From Rhodococcus marinonascens NBRC 14363 (GTDB lineage Bacteria; Actinomycetota; Actinomycetes; Mycobacteriales; Mycobacteriaceae): a stretch of 64,000 nucleotides of DNA. Positions 26,699 through 36,956 of this stretch are shown piece after piece. The notes under the pieces were generated by a model that was not told the origin of the DNA, did not search any database, and saw only the letters and a program-made list of their open reading frames with translations. The DNA lies in NCBI RefSeq assembly GCF_001894885.1, contig NZ_BCXB01000002.1, positions 186,001 to 250,000 on the forward strand, in the 5' to 3' direction. Made by a program: the position numbers and the translations under genes. Within the stretch, counting starts at the first letter, position 1. Each line of letters opens with the position of its first letter.

Positions 26699-28106
26699 GG
26701 CGCCCCGTCAGGACCCGGAGTGGCGAGGCTGCCGCATCGACCGGGAGAACCCTGCCTACGTCATCGACCATGCCGAGGCGACGCATCCAATCCTCGAACT
26801 CCGGAGCGGCCCGAAGTCCGAGCACCTGACGCGCATAGAGGGAGTCGTGGAAAGACAGGCTCTGGTATCCGAGCATCACGTCGTCGGCGCCGGGCACCGT
26901 GATGACGAAGGCGGTACCGGCCACTCCTAGCAGAGTGAGCAGCGTGTCCATATCGTCCTGGTCCGCTTCCGCATGATTGGTGTAGCAAACATCGACGCCC
27001 ATCGGCAGACCCAGCAGCTTCCCACAGAAGTGATCTTCGAGTCCCGCCCGGATGATCTGTTTGCCGTCGTAGAGGTATTCCGGACCGATGAACCCCACGA
27101 CCGTGTTGATCAACAGCGGTTCCAGGTCACGGGCCACCGCGTACGCCCTCGCCTCGAGGGTTTGCTGGTCGACGGCGCGGCCACTGATGCCGAGATGCGC
27201 TCCCGCGCTGAGCGCCGAACCCTGACCGGTTTCGAGATACATCACGTTGTCCCCGACGGTTCCCCGCTTCAGCGAACGGCCGGCCGCGTTGGCCTCGCGG
27301 AGCAACGAGATATTCACGCCGAACCCGGAATTGGCGCCCTGCGTACCGGCGATGGACTGAAAGACGAGATCTACCGGTGCACCCTCGGCGATCAGGCCCA
27401 TCGTGGTGGTGACGTGCGACAGAACGCACGACTGCGCGGGAATGTCGAAGCGTTGCCGGATGTCGTCGAGCAGGCGGAGCAATTCTGCGGTCGCATGGGG
27501 CGAGTCGGTGGCCGGGTTGATTCCGATCACGGCGTCACCGCAGCCGAGCAGCAGACCATCGAGAGTGGCGGCCGCGATTCCGCGCGGGTCATCGGTCGGA
27601 TGATTCGGCTGCAAACGCGTTGCGAGGCGCCCGGGTACACCGAGCGTCGTCCGGAACCCGGCCGTCACCGTCACGGCCCGCGCAACCGCGATGAGATCCT
27701 GGTTGCGCATAATCTTGCTGACCGCCGCCACCATCTCCGGGGTGAAACCGGGGGCGACGCGGCGGAACGTCTCCGCCGCGTCCTCCCTCGCCGCGACATC
27801 GAGCAACCAGTCGCGGAGTCCACCGACCGTCAGATGCGAGATCTCAGCGAACGCGACCCGGTCGTGCGAATCGATGATGAGTCTCGTGACCTCGTCATCC
27901 TCGTACGGCACGACAAGCTCGTTCAGGAAGGTGCCGAGAGTGACGTCAGCAAGAGCCCACTGCGCCGCAGCGCGTTCGGCGTCCGACGATGCGGCGCACC
28001 CTGCGAGTTCGTCCCCGCTGCGGAGCGGTGTCGCCTTCGCCAGCAGGTCGACGAGTCCGTCGAACGTGTATCCGACTCCTGCTACCCCGTGGCTGTAGAT
28101 GGTCAT
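26691..28106 (-). CDS. eutB: Ethanolamine ammonia-lyase large subunit
   Basis: The 471-residue catalytic subunit binds adenosylcobalamin and ethanolamine in a TIM barrel. Family stretches visible are FRTTLGVPGRLATRLQPNHPTDDPRGI, GCGDAVIGINPATDS, GTQGANSGFGVNISLLREA, ETGQGSALSAGAHLG and GVDVCYTNHAEADQDDMD, quoted here only as landmarks along the chain. The C-terminal part with GADDVMLGYQSLSFHD is also typical. Length is close to the usual 450-460. Genes downstream (eutC) and upstream (permease) overlap it by a few bases, so uptake and cleavage of ethanolamine are probably co-expressed. Acetaldehyde formed here can be oxidised by the aldehyde dehydrogenase encoded just upstream. Confidence 0.95.
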   Translation of the reverse strand: MTIYSHGVAGVGYTFDGLVDLLAKATPLRSGDELAGCAASSDAERAAAQWALADVTLGTFLNELVVPYEDDEVTRLIIDSHDRVAFAEISHLTVGGLRDWLLDVAAREDAAETFRRVAPGFTPEMVAAVSKIMRNQDLIAVARAVTVTAGFRTTLGVPGRLATRLQPNHPTDDPRGIAAATLDGLLLGCGDAVIGINPATDSPHATAELLRLLDDIRQRFDIPAQSCVLSHVTTTMGLIAEGAPVDLVFQSIAGTQGANSGFGVNISLLREANAAGRSLKRGTVGDNVMYLETGQGSALSAGAHLGISGRAVDQQTLEARAYAVARDLEPLLINTVVGFIGPEYLYDGKQIIRAGLEDHFCGKLLGLPMGVDVCYTNHAEADQDDMDTLLTLLGVAGTAFVITVPGADDVMLGYQSLSFHDSLYARQVLGLRAAPEFEDWMRRLGMVDDVGRVLPVDAAASPLRVLTGRHE

Positions 28107-29557
28107 TCCAATTCTTCCTCCGCCTCTGCAAGAACAGCAAACTCCTCATCGGGCGAATTGGCAACGAGGTGATGCCGGCTGTATAAGCCGAAGTAAGCCA
28201 TGAACGCGACGAATGCGATAAACGTCCACAGTGCCGCGACGGGATCGACGAGGAAGGTGGCGATCACCGCGGCAGCCGCGATCACAAGCGCGAACGACGT
28301 GGTGGCGATGCCACCCGGCGTGCGGTACGGGCGATTCATCTGCGGCTCGCGCTTGCGCAGGACGATGTGGCTGACCATCATCAGGACGTAACTGACGGCT
28401 GCTCCGAACACCGCCATGTTCAGCAGCATCGCGCCTGCACCGGTGAGCGAGAGCACGAATCCGATGACACCCGGCACGATCAATGCGAGTGTGGGTGCCT
28501 TGCGGGAGTTGGTGATCGACAGGTTCCTCGGCAGGTAGCCGGCACGCGAAAGAGCGAACGTCTGCCGCGAGTACGCGTACATGATCGAGAAGAAGCTCGC
28601 GACCAGACCGGCTAGGCCGATGTAGTTGACCACCTTCGCGGCGGTTCCATCACCGAGGGCCTCGACCAGCGGGTTGCCGGAGTCCGCCAGGCCAGCGGCT
28701 CCCATCGCGCCCGTCGCCAGGAACAGCACGACAGCGCCCGTGACGATGAGGATCAGCATGCTCATGATGATTCCGCGCGGAACGTTCTTCTCCGGCTCAC
28801 GCGCCTCCTCCGCGGCGAGCGGGACGCCTTCGACGGCGAGGAAGAACCAGATGGCGAACGGAACGGCAGCCCAGATCCCGAACAGGCCGAAGGGCAGAAA
28901 GGTAGATGCGCCCACCGCATCGGTCGGGGCGATGTCCGTCAGATTGCTCACATCGAACATGCCGATCGCCGCGACCGCGAAGATCACAAGACCGACCAGC
29001 GCTATCGCCGTGATGACGAACATGGCCTTGAGAGCCTCACCCGCACCCGTCAGATGAATTCCGATGAAGATGGCGTAGACCGCCAGGTACACCCACCAGC
29101 CGTCGGTGATGCCGAACAGGTTCAGCGATTCGACGTAGCTGCCGATGAAGGTGGCGATCGCCGCGGGTGCGATCGCGTACTCGATGAGAATGGCTGTGCC
29201 GGTGGCGAATCCACCCCAGGGACCGAGCGCGCGTCTCGCGAAGGTGTAACCGCCGCCAGCGGCGGGCAGTGCGGAGGACATCTCGGCCATCCCCAGGACC
29301 ATTGCCAGATACATGCCCGCGATGACGACGGCGGCAATCAGCAGGCCGCCGAATCCCCCCTCGGCAAGCCCGTTGTTCCATCCAGCGAAGTCACCGGAGA
29401 TCACGTAGCTGACACCGAGACCGGCGAGCAAGACCCAGCCCGCCGAGCCCTTTCTCAGAGTGCGCTTCTCCAGATAACTGCTGTCTTCCGAGTGGAAGTC
29501 GGCGGCATCGTGATGTTGGACCGCTCCGGAATTCTTGGATACTTCTACTCGTGACAT
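28103..29557 (-). CDS. Ethanolamine permease (APC superfamily)
   Basis: The 484-residue membrane protein shows about twelve hydrophobic segments. Landmarks include GVSYVISGDFAGWNNGLAEGGF near the first helices, PAAGGGYTFARRALGPWGGF, and PEKNVPRGIIMSMLILIVTG. These match the ethanolamine-permease subgroup of amino acid/polyamine transporters. The start at 29557 follows GGGGGACGGA. A longer open frame upstream includes the hairpin at 29579-29608 and is unlikely to be translated. Its stop overlaps eutB by four bases, which gives a permease-eutB-eutC transcription unit. Confidence 0.9.
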   Translation of the reverse strand: MSRVEVSKNSGAVQHHDAADFHSEDSSYLEKRTLRKGSAGWVLLAGLGVSYVISGDFAGWNNGLAEGGFGGLLIAAVVIAGMYLAMVLGMAEMSSALPAAGGGYTFARRALGPWGGFATGTAILIEYAIAPAAIATFIGSYVESLNLFGITDGWWVYLAVYAIFIGIHLTGAGEALKAMFVITAIALVGLVIFAVAAIGMFDVSNLTDIAPTDAVGASTFLPFGLFGIWAAVPFAIWFFLAVEGVPLAAEEAREPEKNVPRGIIMSMLILIVTGAVVLFLATGAMGAAGLADSGNPLVEALGDGTAAKVVNYIGLAGLVASFFSIMYAYSRQTFALSRAGYLPRNLSITNSRKAPTLALIVPGVIGFVLSLTGAGAMLLNMAVFGAAVSYVLMMVSHIVLRKREPQMNRPYRTPGGIATTSFALVIAAAAVIATFLVDPVAALWTFIAFVAFMAYFGLYSRHHLVANSPDEEFAVLAEAEEELE

Positions 29558-29578
29558 TCCGTCCCCCGTGTCGGCCGT

Positions 29579-29608
29579 TTCGCTGCGGCGCGGTCGCGCC
29601 GCAGCGAA
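29579..29608. terminator. Perfect 14-bp stem hairpin between the DUF779 gene and the ethanolamine permease
   Basis: Arms TTCGCTGCGGCGCG and CGCGCCGCAGCGAA pair perfectly around a two-base centre. No T-run follows on either strand. It lies after the stop at 29688 and 22 bases before the permease start. It may end the aldehyde dehydrogenase unit, or act as an attenuator in the permease leader. Confidence 0.55.
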
Positions 29609-29687
29609 CCCTAGGTGCGATGCGTACACGCCGTGTCAACGGATCGTGACGACGACGTAAACCCCAGAAATGATTCCCTACAAGGTG

Positions 29688-30230
29688 TTACAAATTGACG
29701 CGCGAACCCGGAACCGGACACGCGTCGACTGCTTCGGCGACCACTTGCGGTTCGAGTGATGGCGCAGGCCGCCAACCCTGCTCCCATCTCTCGCCGACGA
29801 TGACATCCTCGGCGGAAAGTTGCTCGTTCTCGTCGGGAGAGAAGGCGCGAGCACGGCTGAGAAACCTCATGCCTTCTGGACTTTCGAGGCTGAACCCGGA
29901 ACCGCGACCCGGCACGACGTCGAGCACCAACTGAGTGTGCTTCCATACCTCGAACTGCGAACCGGAAATCCACACCGGCACAGCATCGGCGCCTTCGGGC
30001 CGGGTGGACGGCATCTCTCCGGCACCGAGACGCAGATCGAGGACACCGAGCAGCACGTCCCGGTCGCCGACGATGAACTCGCCGTCGGGGTAGCACATGG
30101 GCGCGGAGCCGTCGCAGCACCCACCCGACTGATGCATCATCAGTGGCCCATGGATACCGCCGAGGCGGCGGAGAAGTTCCACCGCCCCGGCAGTTGCCTT
30201 CAGGCGACCAGGCGCCCGGGCCTTGTCCAT
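29688..30230 (-). CDS. DUF779 protein, aldehyde dehydrogenase companion
   Basis: The 180-residue protein contains the Cys-rich HQSGGCCDGSAPMCYP motif, which defines DUF779 at about residues 33-48, and LLGVLDL and DVVPGRGSGFSLESPEG further on. DUF779 genes are repeatedly found beside ExaC/AldA-type acetaldehyde dehydrogenases; the biochemical role is not known to me. The clustered cysteines suggest a metal or redox role (inference). The start ATG overlaps the dehydrogenase stop (TGATG), so translation is coupled. The C-terminal 60 residues are less typical. Confidence 0.88.
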   Translation of the reverse strand: MDKARAPGRLKATAGAVELLRRLGGIHGPLMMHQSGGCCDGSAPMCYPDGEFIVGDRDVLLGVLDLRLGAGEMPSTRPEGADAVPVWISGSQFEVWKHTQLVLDVVPGRGSGFSLESPEGMRFLSRARAFSPDENEQLSAEDVIVGERWEQGWRPAPSLEPQVVAEAVDACPVPGSRVNL

Positions 30231-31753
30231 CAGAAGAAGCCCTGGGCCTTCTGCGCGTAGCTGACCAGTAGGTTCTTCGTCTGCTGGTAATGCTCGAGCA
30301 TCATCAGATGGTTCTCACGGCCGATACCGGACTGCTTGTAGCCACCGAACGCTGCGTGCGCGGGGTACTGGTGGTAGGTGTTGGTCCACACCCGACCCGC
30401 CTGGATGTCGCGGCCCGCCCGGTAGGCGACGCCGCCATCCCGCGACCAGACGCCGGCACCTAGGCCGTACAGAGTGTCGTTGGCGATCTCGATGGCCTGG
30501 TCGTAGTCCTTGAACGAGGTAACGGAGACGACGGGGCCGAAGATCTCCTCCTGGAAGATACGCATCTTGTTCTGTCCGGTGAAGATCGTCGGCTGCACGT
30601 AGTAGCCGCCGGACAAATCGCCGCCGAGCTCGGCACGCTCACCGCCCGTGATGACCTTGGCGCCCTCACCCTTGCCGATCTCGATGTAGGAGAGGATCTT
30701 CTCGAGCTGGTCGTTGGATGCCTGGGCACCGATCATGGTGTCGGTATCGAGGGGGTTGCCCTGACGCACGGCCTTGGTGCGGATCGCTGCCATCGCCAGG
30801 AACTCGTCGAAGATGTCCTCCTGGATCAACGAACGCGATGGGCAGGTGCACACCTCACCCTGGTTGAGGGCGAACATCGTGAAGCCCTCGAGCGCCTTGT
30901 CCTGGAAGTCGTCATTGGAGGAAAGCACGTCGGAGAAGAAAATGTTGGGACTCTTGCCACCGAGCTCGAGAGTAACCGGGATCAGGTTCTGCGACGCGTA
31001 TTGCATGATGAGGCGACCGGTGGTGGTCTCACCGGTGAACGCGATCTTCTTGATCCGCGGGCTCGACGCCAGCGGCTTGCCCGCCTCGACACCGAATCCG
31101 TTGACAATGTTCAACACACCCGCCGGCAGCAGATCGCCGATGATCGAGATCAGGTGCAGGATCGACGCCGGGGTCTGCTCGGCCGGCTTGAGGACGACGG
31201 CATTGCCCGCCGCGAGCGCCGGAGCAAGCTTCCACACCGCCATGAGGATGGGGAAGTTCCACGGAATGATCTGGCCGACGACGCCCAGCGGCTCGTGGAA
31301 GTGGTAGGCCACGGTGTCGGAGTCGATCTCCGAGAGGGCGCCTTCCTGTGCTCGGATCGCGCCTGCGAAGTACCGGAAGTGGTCGATGGCCAACGGAATG
31401 TCGGCGTTCAGGGTCTCCCTGATCGGCTTACCGTTGTCCCAGGACTCGGCCAGCGCAATGGACTCGAGGTTCTCCTCGATGCGGTCGGCGATCTTGTTGA
31501 GAATGATCGCGCGCTCGGCGACCGACGTCTTGCCCCAGGCCGGAGCGGCAGCGTGCGCTGCGTCGAGGGCCAGTTCGATGTCCTCCGATGTCGAACGTGC
31601 GACCTCGCAGAACGACTGCCCCGTGACGGGGGTCGGATTCTCGAAGTACTGGCCCTTGACTGGCGCGATCCACTGGCCGCCGATCCAGTTGTCGTAGCGC
31701 GATTGAAAGGACATGATGGCGTCAGGTGAACCCGGGCGGGTATACACGGTCAT
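30230..31753 (-). CDS. NAD-dependent aldehyde dehydrogenase (acetaldehyde type, ExaC/AldA-like)
   Basis: The 507-residue cytosolic enzyme has [20 protein letters not shown], the [20 protein letters not shown] substrate channel, [14 protein letters not shown] (general-base Glu) and the catalytic cysteine in [11 protein letters not shown]. It should oxidise acetaldehyde to acetate. Two sources lie next to it: ethanolamine ammonia-lyase, and alcohol oxidation supported by mycofactocin. AGGGAG precedes the ATG at 31753; the much longer open frame upstream is a shadow of the regulator gene. It is followed by the DUF779 gene without a gap and preceded by a GAF/winged-helix regulator on the same strand. 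Confidence 0.93.
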   Translation of the reverse strand: MTVYTRPGSPDAIMSFQSRYDNWIGGQWIAPVKGQYFENPTPVTGQSFCEVARSTSEDIELALDAAHAAAPAWGKTSVAERAIILNKIADRIEENLESIALAESWDNGKPIRETLNADIPLAIDHFRYFAGAIRAQEGALSEIDSDTVAYHFHEPLGVVGQIIPWNFPILMAVWKLAPALAAGNAVVLKPAEQTPASILHLISIIGDLLPAGVLNIVNGFGVEAGKPLASSPRIKKIAFTGETTTGRLIMQYASQNLIPVTLELGGKSPNIFFSDVLSSNDDFQDKALEGFTMFALNQGEVCTCPSRSLIQEDIFDEFLAMAAIRTKAVRQGNPLDTDTMIGAQASNDQLEKILSYIEIGKGEGAKVITGGERAELGGDLSGGYYVQPTIFTGQNKMRIFQEEIFGPVVSVTSFKDYDQAIEIANDTLYGLGAGVWSRDGGVAYRAGRDIQAGRVWTNTYHQYPAHAAFGGYKQSGIGRENHLMMLEHYQQTKNLLVSYAQKAQGFF

Positions 31754-31820
31754 GGGTGACTCCCTGGTGTAGTGAATTTTTTGGGTGTGACTCACAACAC
31801 TACTGGCCGTACCGTTGCAA

Positions 31821-33131
31821 CTACGTTGCGTACTGCCGATCGAACAGATCGATTCGCGACTTGACCTGCACATGAAGGGGTGAATGCGGGTCGAGGCCTG
31901 CCAGGTACGCCTCCCACGCCACAACGTCCCGCCTGCCGTGGACGGATGTCGTCCACTGGGCCAGGAGCTGCTGATCGCCCTCACGCAGCATCGCCGCCTG
32001 CACCCGTGCCCACAACTCCTCGCGAAGGTCCTCCACTCCCGGCGCCTCCGATCCGGGGAGTACCGGACCGGAGTAGACGTCGAGGGCCGAGGCCAGTTCG
32101 CCGCGGTCCAGAGCGCCGCGCACCTGTCGCACGTCCGATCCCAACTCGGTAAGTAGTCGATAGGGCCGTGAACCGAGATTCGAGGGACCGAAAACCTTAC
32201 GCAGACGAGACATCTCAGCGCGAATGGTGACAGCATCGAGTTCGCTCTCGTCGAGGAGGACTGCAAGACGATCCGAACTCAGCCCCTCCGGATGCTCGGC
32301 CAGGAGCAGGAGAATCTCGGCGTGCCTTTGTGACAGCGGAATGCGTTCACCGTCGCGCAGCAGGCTCGGACGTCCCAATCCGAGCACCTCCAACCGCAAC
32401 ACGGTGTCGGCCAGCGCACTCCGCGAATGCAGCAGATGCAACCGCAACTCTGCCTCGGCGGCCGCGACAGTTGCCCTGATCAACGACAGAACCTCGGGCA
32501 CAGCCACCCGCGGCCCACCGGTGATGTCGATGGCACCGACGATTATTCCCGTGGCCGGGTCGTGAACGGGGGCCGCCGTACAGCTCCAGTCGTGTGCCTG
32601 GCGGATGAAATGCTCCGCCCCGAATATCTGCACGCAGTGATCGAGTGCCAGCGCAGTTCCCGGCGCGTTGGTACCGACAGTGTCCTCACTCCAGTCGGAA
32701 CCTTCGACAAAGTTCATCTGCAGCGCGCGGTCCTTGGCCGAGGAATCACCTTCGACCCAGAGCAAGTGACCCTTCTCGTCCGCGATGGCCACCAGCAGAC
32801 CGGTGTCGGCGGCGTCCTCGACGAGAAGTTTGCGCACTACCGGCCGAATGATCGACATCGGATGCGCCGCCCGGTATGAGGCCAGATCTACGCCCGACCG
32901 ATCGACGGACCGCGCCGACCCGTCCGGATTCACTCCCTTTTGTGCGCTGCGGATCCACGAGTCCAGGACGACGGATCGGACGGACTTCCCATCCTGGTTG
33001 TCATCGACAGGCCTGTGATGGTCGACGAACAACCGATGCGCCGAGGACACTCGGCGTGCACGCAGAGCGACGTCGTCCCCTGGGCGCAACGCGACCCACG
33101 GATTGCCCCGCTTGGGCGGTTGATTCTCCAT
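31821..33131 (-). CDS. GAF-domain regulator with C-terminal winged helix
   Basis: The 436-residue protein lacks the AAA+ core of true AcoR activators. Residues about 75-215 form a GAF-like sensor ([56 protein letters not shown]). The C-terminal part ([39 protein letters not shown]) is a winged-helix segment. This architecture is common in actinobacterial regulators beside aldehyde dehydrogenase genes, and control of the next gene is likely. It is transcribed in the same direction as mftG and the dehydrogenase, with about 66 bp on each side, so it could be the link between the mycofactocin and acetaldehyde units. Confidence 0.8.
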   Translation of the reverse strand: MENQPPKRGNPWVALRPGDDVALRARRVSSAHRLFVDHHRPVDDNQDGKSVRSVVLDSWIRSAQKGVNPDGSARSVDRSGVDLASYRAAHPMSIIRPVVRKLLVEDAADTGLLVAIADEKGHLLWVEGDSSAKDRALQMNFVEGSDWSEDTVGTNAPGTALALDHCVQIFGAEHFIRQAHDWSCTAAPVHDPATGIIVGAIDITGGPRVAVPEVLSLIRATVAAAEAELRLHLLHSRSALADTVLRLEVLGLGRPSLLRDGERIPLSQRHAEILLLLAEHPEGLSSDRLAVLLDESELDAVTIRAEMSRLRKVFGPSNLGSRPYRLLTELGSDVRQVRGALDRGELASALDVYSGPVLPGSEAPGVEDLREELWARVQAAMLREGDQQLLAQWTTSVHGRRDVVAWEAYLAGLDPHSPLHVQVKSRIDLFDRQYAT

Positions 33132-33197
33132 CGAAATCCTCCACGGCGTGTCTGAATACTGTAACTCGGGTCACACTGGGCTGGGTCATCCCCTCCG

Positions 33198-34676
33198 TCA
33201 TTCCGCCAGGAAGATGCTGATGCGCTCGGCGACCATGACCGCTGTGGCGTGCGGGCCGCGGCTGGGAACCACAGGGAGCACCGAGGTGTCGGCGATGGTC
33301 AGTCCTTCCACACCCCGCACGTTGCCGCGTTCGTCCACGACTGCGGTCGCATCGTCACTCCCCCCCATCCTGCAACTTCCGCACAGGTGGTGTGACGTCC
33401 CAAGATGGGCGAGCGCCGAACGGTCGGACACCTCCTCGTACAGCGGCACGACAAGCCGACTCATGGCCGGCGACTGGAGAAGATCCAATCCGATTGCCTG
33501 CCCTTCGCGCATCGCCCGCCGGTCGGATACCGACTGCGCGTAGCGGTATTCGATGTACGGACGGTCGCTGCGATCGTCTGACGTCAGCCGAATGTCACCC
33601 CGGCTCTCGGTGACCATCAGACCGACCCCGAGAACCTGATCTCGCTGCCCAGATCCCGGGACAAGGACGTCGAACGGAGCCGTATAGGGACGGATCTCGA
33701 TGTCGCCGGTGTTCAGGACCGTCTCGACCACCGGACTTGTGTCATCACGATGCAATGAACCACGGACACGATACGGAAGGGCCACTTCCGGATGATCACT
33801 GAAATCGCTGCCCACCCCTGGCGCGTCGAGAATGACGGAAATATCATTGTCCCTCAAATGATCAGCCATACCAATTCCGGAAAGCATCAACAGGATCGGA
33901 GTTTCGATGGGCCCGGCCGCGAGGACGACTCGCCGGGAGTGAATCCTCCGCCGCACTCCTTCGGTCTCGACCTCGACACCGATTACCTTGTTGCCGGAGA
34001 AGAGAATCCGCACGACATCGGTGTTCGACTCGACCGTCAGGTTGGGTCGATTCCACGCAGGCAGCAGATACGCCATCGCGGTACTGACTCGAACACCACC
34101 GTCGACGTTGAGTGGCACCGGACCGACACCACCGCCGCCGGTGCCGGTGCCGTTCTTGTCGGGCTCCTCCGGATACCCCCTCTCCAGCGCGGCGTCCCGA
34201 AACGCTTCGCTGATCTCGCTCCACCGCTCCGCGGGCTGCCTGCGCACCGGCATCGGCCCCGTCTTGCCATGCCACGGCCCGTCGTAATCGATGTCGCGCT
34301 CGAGTGCCCGGAACGTGGGCAGTACGTTCTCGTACGACCACGACCCAGGCCAGAGATCGAAGTCCGTGCTCGTTCCTCGAATGAAGTACGCACCGTTGAC
34401 AGCTCCTGACCCGCCCAGGACTCGGCCGCGCACCGTCGTCGAGCGCACACTCGACGCCAACTCGACACCGTAGATCTGTGCATAGGCACTGCCCGCACCC
34501 ATCGGCACGACTCGATAATCCCGTACGGGACAGTCGAGCATCGACCGATACCCGGGTCCGGACTCGAGCAGGAGAACCGATCGATCGGGATTCTCGCTGA
34601 GTCGCGCCGCCACGACACATCCGCTCGAACCTCCACCGACGACCACGACGTCTGCGACACGAATCGGATCGACCAC
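33198..34676 (-). CDS. mftG: Mycofactocin-associated GMC oxidoreductase
   Basis: The 492-residue FAD protein has the N-terminal dinucleotide site VVVGGGSSGCVVAARL, the GMC signature GRVLGGSGAVNGAYFIRG and the conserved end HLCGSCRMG with NVRGVEGLTIADTSVLP. In mycobacteria MftG feeds electrons from reduced mycofactocin into the respiratory chain (established for the family). The GTG start overlaps the mftF stop by one base. It closes the mftE-F-G unit. The C-terminal TAVMVAERI is normal for GMC enzymes, so the protein looks complete. Confidence 0.92.
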   Translation of the reverse strand: MVDPIRVADVVVVGGGSSGCVVAARLSENPDRSVLLLESGPGYRSMLDCPVRDYRVVPMGAGSAYAQIYGVELASSVRSTTVRGRVLGGSGAVNGAYFIRGTSTDFDLWPGSWSYENVLPTFRALERDIDYDGPWHGKTGPMPVRRQPAERWSEISEAFRDAALERGYPEEPDKNGTGTGGGGVGPVPLNVDGGVRVSTAMAYLLPAWNRPNLTVESNTDVVRILFSGNKVIGVEVETEGVRRRIHSRRVVLAAGPIETPILLMLSGIGMADHLRDNDISVILDAPGVGSDFSDHPEVALPYRVRGSLHRDDTSPVVETVLNTGDIEIRPYTAPFDVLVPGSGQRDQVLGVGLMVTESRGDIRLTSDDRSDRPYIEYRYAQSVSDRRAMREGQAIGLDLLQSPAMSRLVVPLYEEVSDRSALAHLGTSHHLCGSCRMGGSDDATAVVDERGNVRGVEGLTIADTSVLPVVPSRGPHATAVMVAERISIFLAE

Positions 34677-36205
34677 TACCGCTTCAACCGCGGCTTCAAT
34701 GCGTCGAGGTCGCGGGCGACCAGCGCACCTTTCCAGAGCCCGGCACCGTAGGCGATGTCATCCATCCGCTTGAACACCGTGTGCCGCAGCGGCCCCAGTC
34801 CCCCGGGCTCACGGTGCGTGGCCCAGTCGGCAACCCCTTCGGCGACCGCGACGGCCAGAGCGATGCGACGAATCCGTCTCGAGACCAACACAGCCAGGAT
34901 TGTGATCGGCCAATAGTGGCGACACAGCGCGGACGCCAACTGCCACGCGCCTCCGACGAAGCCCTGCGCGGCAAGGATGGCGGCGATGCGGGTGGGCTGG
35001 TCGATCGCCGTGAACATCCGGCGCAGACGCAGCAACATCATGGCGAGGGTGGCGACGGCTCCCAGAAGACCCAGCCGAGTACAACTGGCAGCGGCGACGC
35101 ATGCAAAGAAGGTCCACGGCGACATCGACAGAGGAGCGACCTTGCCGACGTGCCTTGCCGCGAGGGGCGCCGCACCGGTTCCGTAGAACATCTTGCGGTC
35201 GAACCATTTTCCGAACGACACCCGGTGGTCGTGTGCAACGTGGGCCACCGGTTCGTAGCGCAACCGCCAACCGGATTCCTGCAGTCGCCAGCACAAGTCG
35301 ACGTCCTCGGCGACGTGCATGGACTCGTCGAAACCGCCGAACTCTTCGAGAACCTCGCGTCGGGCGATCACGGCGGCGCTCGGAACGTAGGACACCGCGC
35401 TACCGGACTGGACCGCTGACTCCCGACGTCCCAGGTCGAGTGAGGAACGGGCATGCTCATACCGTGCGAGGGTGCTCGACTCGGGTTCGAGAGCCACTAT
35501 CCTCGGCGCCACGAGAGCGACCGCCGGATCACTGAAGTGGCCGAGCATGACCTCGATCCAGCCCGTGCGGGGTAGGACGTCGGAGTCCAGGAACGCCACG
35601 AACGGGGTCGCAGCGTGACGCAGACCGGTATTCCGTGCTGCGGCTGGGCCTTTCGCGGTCTCATGTCGCAGGACGGTGACACGACCACCGCACCTGTTCT
35701 CCAGCGCGGGGACCACGATCGGGACGTCGGACCCGTCGTCGACGACGATCACCTCAATACTGCGGAGCGACGCCAGGACCCGGTGCAGACCGGACACGTT
35801 GTTCTTCACCGGAATGACGACCGTGACATCTCGGGGTGAGGGCGTGCTCATGGGTCGGGGGTTCGCGACGCCCGAGTCGAGGAGTCGGCGCGCGACCACC
35901 GCGGACACCGAGTCGACGACCTCGAGGTAGCCGTCGCCGATCATGGCCGCGGCGGTGGGTGCAAGCTTCAACATCCGAGTCGGCGAACCTCCGATGAGAA
36001 CTCGACCTCCGGAATATGCGCGAACCTTGGGGTCGATTCGGATCCCGAATCCATCGGGAAGTCGAGCTTGGCGCATCAGAGGATGGTATGCGGATCGGAG
36101 ATTGCTGGCAGGGCATGCCGAAAATTGATTGGCACGGCACTCCGGAAATTGGTGGTCAGGGGGTGCAGAAAATTCGTCCTCGGCAACTCGAAGACGCCCG
36201 TACAC
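34676..36205 (-). CDS. mftF: Mycofactocin glycosyltransferase
   Basis: The glycosyltransferase family 2 protein attaches glucose units to the mycofactocin core. From the family-conserved [12 protein letters not shown] onward it matches the usual length of about 466 residues. It has [20 protein letters not shown] and [21 protein letters not shown] (DxD) and membrane-like helices near the end. The start is uncertain. A GTG at 36205 is one base after the mftE stop with GGAGG ten bases upstream, which adds about 43 residues, including three octapeptide-like repeats. The ATG at 36076 fits homologue length but has no ribosome site. Both leave the catalytic part intact. Confidence 0.88.
   Translation of the reverse strand: MYGRLRVAEDEFSAPPDHQFPECRANQFSACPASNLRSAYHPLMRQARLPDGFGIRIDPKVRAYSGGRVLIGGSPTRMLKLAPTAAAMIGDGYLEVVDSVSAVVARRLLDSGVANPRPMSTPSPRDVTVVIPVKNNVSGLHRVLASLRSIEVIVVDDGSDVPIVVPALENRCGGRVTVLRHETAKGPAAARNTGLRHAATPFVAFLDSDVLPRTGWIEVMLGHFSDPAVALVAPRIVALEPESSTLARYEHARSSLDLGRRESAVQSGSAVSYVPSAAVIARREVLEEFGGFDESMHVAEDVDLCWRLQESGWRLRYEPVAHVAHDHRVSFGKWFDRKMFYGTGAAPLAARHVGKVAPLSMSPWTFFACVAAASCTRLGLLGAVATLAMMLLRLRRMFTAIDQPTRIAAILAAQGFVGGAWQLASALCRHYWPITILAVLVSRRIRRIALAVAVAEGVADWATHREPGGLGPLRHTVFKRMDDIAYGAGLWKGALVARDLDALKPRLKR
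36104..36175. repeat. Three imperfect 24-bp tandem repeats at the mftE-mftF junction
   Basis: On the minus strand three units of 24 bases contain AATTTTC or AATTTCC near their start and code in the mftF frame for [16 protein letters not shown] and QFSACPAS. They lie between the mftE stop and the family-conserved start of MftF. They may be a leader element or an added N-terminus. Confidence 0.7.
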
Positions 36206-36206
36206 A

Positions 36207-36929
36207 TCATGTGAGCCTCCCGTCAAGGTCCGGTTCCCACCGGAGCCTTCCATCTGGGCCCGGCTCCCACCGGGCTAGTGCCTTGGTGACGCGTTCGACA
36301 AGTGCGCTGAAGAACTGTTCCCCCTCCGCGGCCGTGGCGCCTGTCGGGTCACCGAGCACGCCGTTGGCGGACACGGTGACCATACCGCCTTCACGCAGTC
36401 GGGGGAGCAAGCTTGCGATAGGTTCTTTGTTCCCGGGCTCGGCTCTGGACATCCGCACGCGACCGGGTGAAAGGTGCAGCAACAAAGACGTTTCCGTCCG
36501 ACCTGCGTGCGCGTCGGCGCCTGGCACTGCACACGGCACCCAGGCAACGTCGCGGGCCTCGAAGCGTAGCAAGGTGACAGCCTTGACCAGCGCGGGTCCG
36601 TTTCCGCCGTGGCCGTTGATGAACAGGACCCTCCCTGCCCACCTGCACGCCGACCTACCGTACTCGACGAGAACCGATTCCAAGGCCTGCGAGCCCAGCG
36701 ACACGGTTCCCGGAAACTCCTCATGCTCGCCGCTCGCGCCATATGCGATAGCCGGCGCGATGAGTACGTCGGAGAGGGCGCGCCCCACCGCCGACGCGAT
36801 CGCGGTATCGGTGTCGAGGGGAAGATGCGGGCCGTGCTGTTCGAGCGAGCCGACAGGGACGACCACCGTCGACGCGCCCCGCCCCATCTCGGGCCACACG
36901 GCGTCAGCAAGTTCTCCGGAGTCAGGCAC
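36207..36929 (-). CDS. mftE: Mycofactocin precursor peptidase (creatininase family)
   Basis: The 240-residue metallopeptidase has [19 protein letters not shown] and [11 protein letters not shown], which carry the metal ligands of the creatininase fold. MftE cuts the modified MftA peptide and releases the C-terminal Val-Tyr-derived part for further processing. It is separated from mftA-D by about 9 kb, unlike the compact mycobacterial cluster. It follows the 135-residue gene at 36957 after 27 bases. The C-terminal [15 protein letters not shown] repeats a short motif and ends just before the mftF start. Confidence 0.92.
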   Translation of the reverse strand: MPDSGELADAVWPEMGRGASTVVVPVGSLEQHGPHLPLDTDTAIASAVGRALSDVLIAPAIAYGASGEHEEFPGTVSLGSQALESVLVEYGRSACRWAGRVLFINGHGGNGPALVKAVTLLRFEARDVAWVPCAVPGADAHAGRTETSLLLHLSPGRVRMSRAEPGNKEPIASLLPRLREGGMVTVSANGVLGDPTGATAAEGEQFFSALVERVTKALARWEPGPDGRLRWEPDLDGRLT

Positions 36930-36956
36930 CCGTCGATGGTAGGTGACAGGTGGTGA

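Noticed and set aside
30230-32266. 678-residue aldehyde dehydrogenase with an N-terminal extension
   Set aside because: The first 170 codons are antisense-free shadow of the GAF regulator on the same strand. The ATG at 31753 has a ribosome site and gives the family length.
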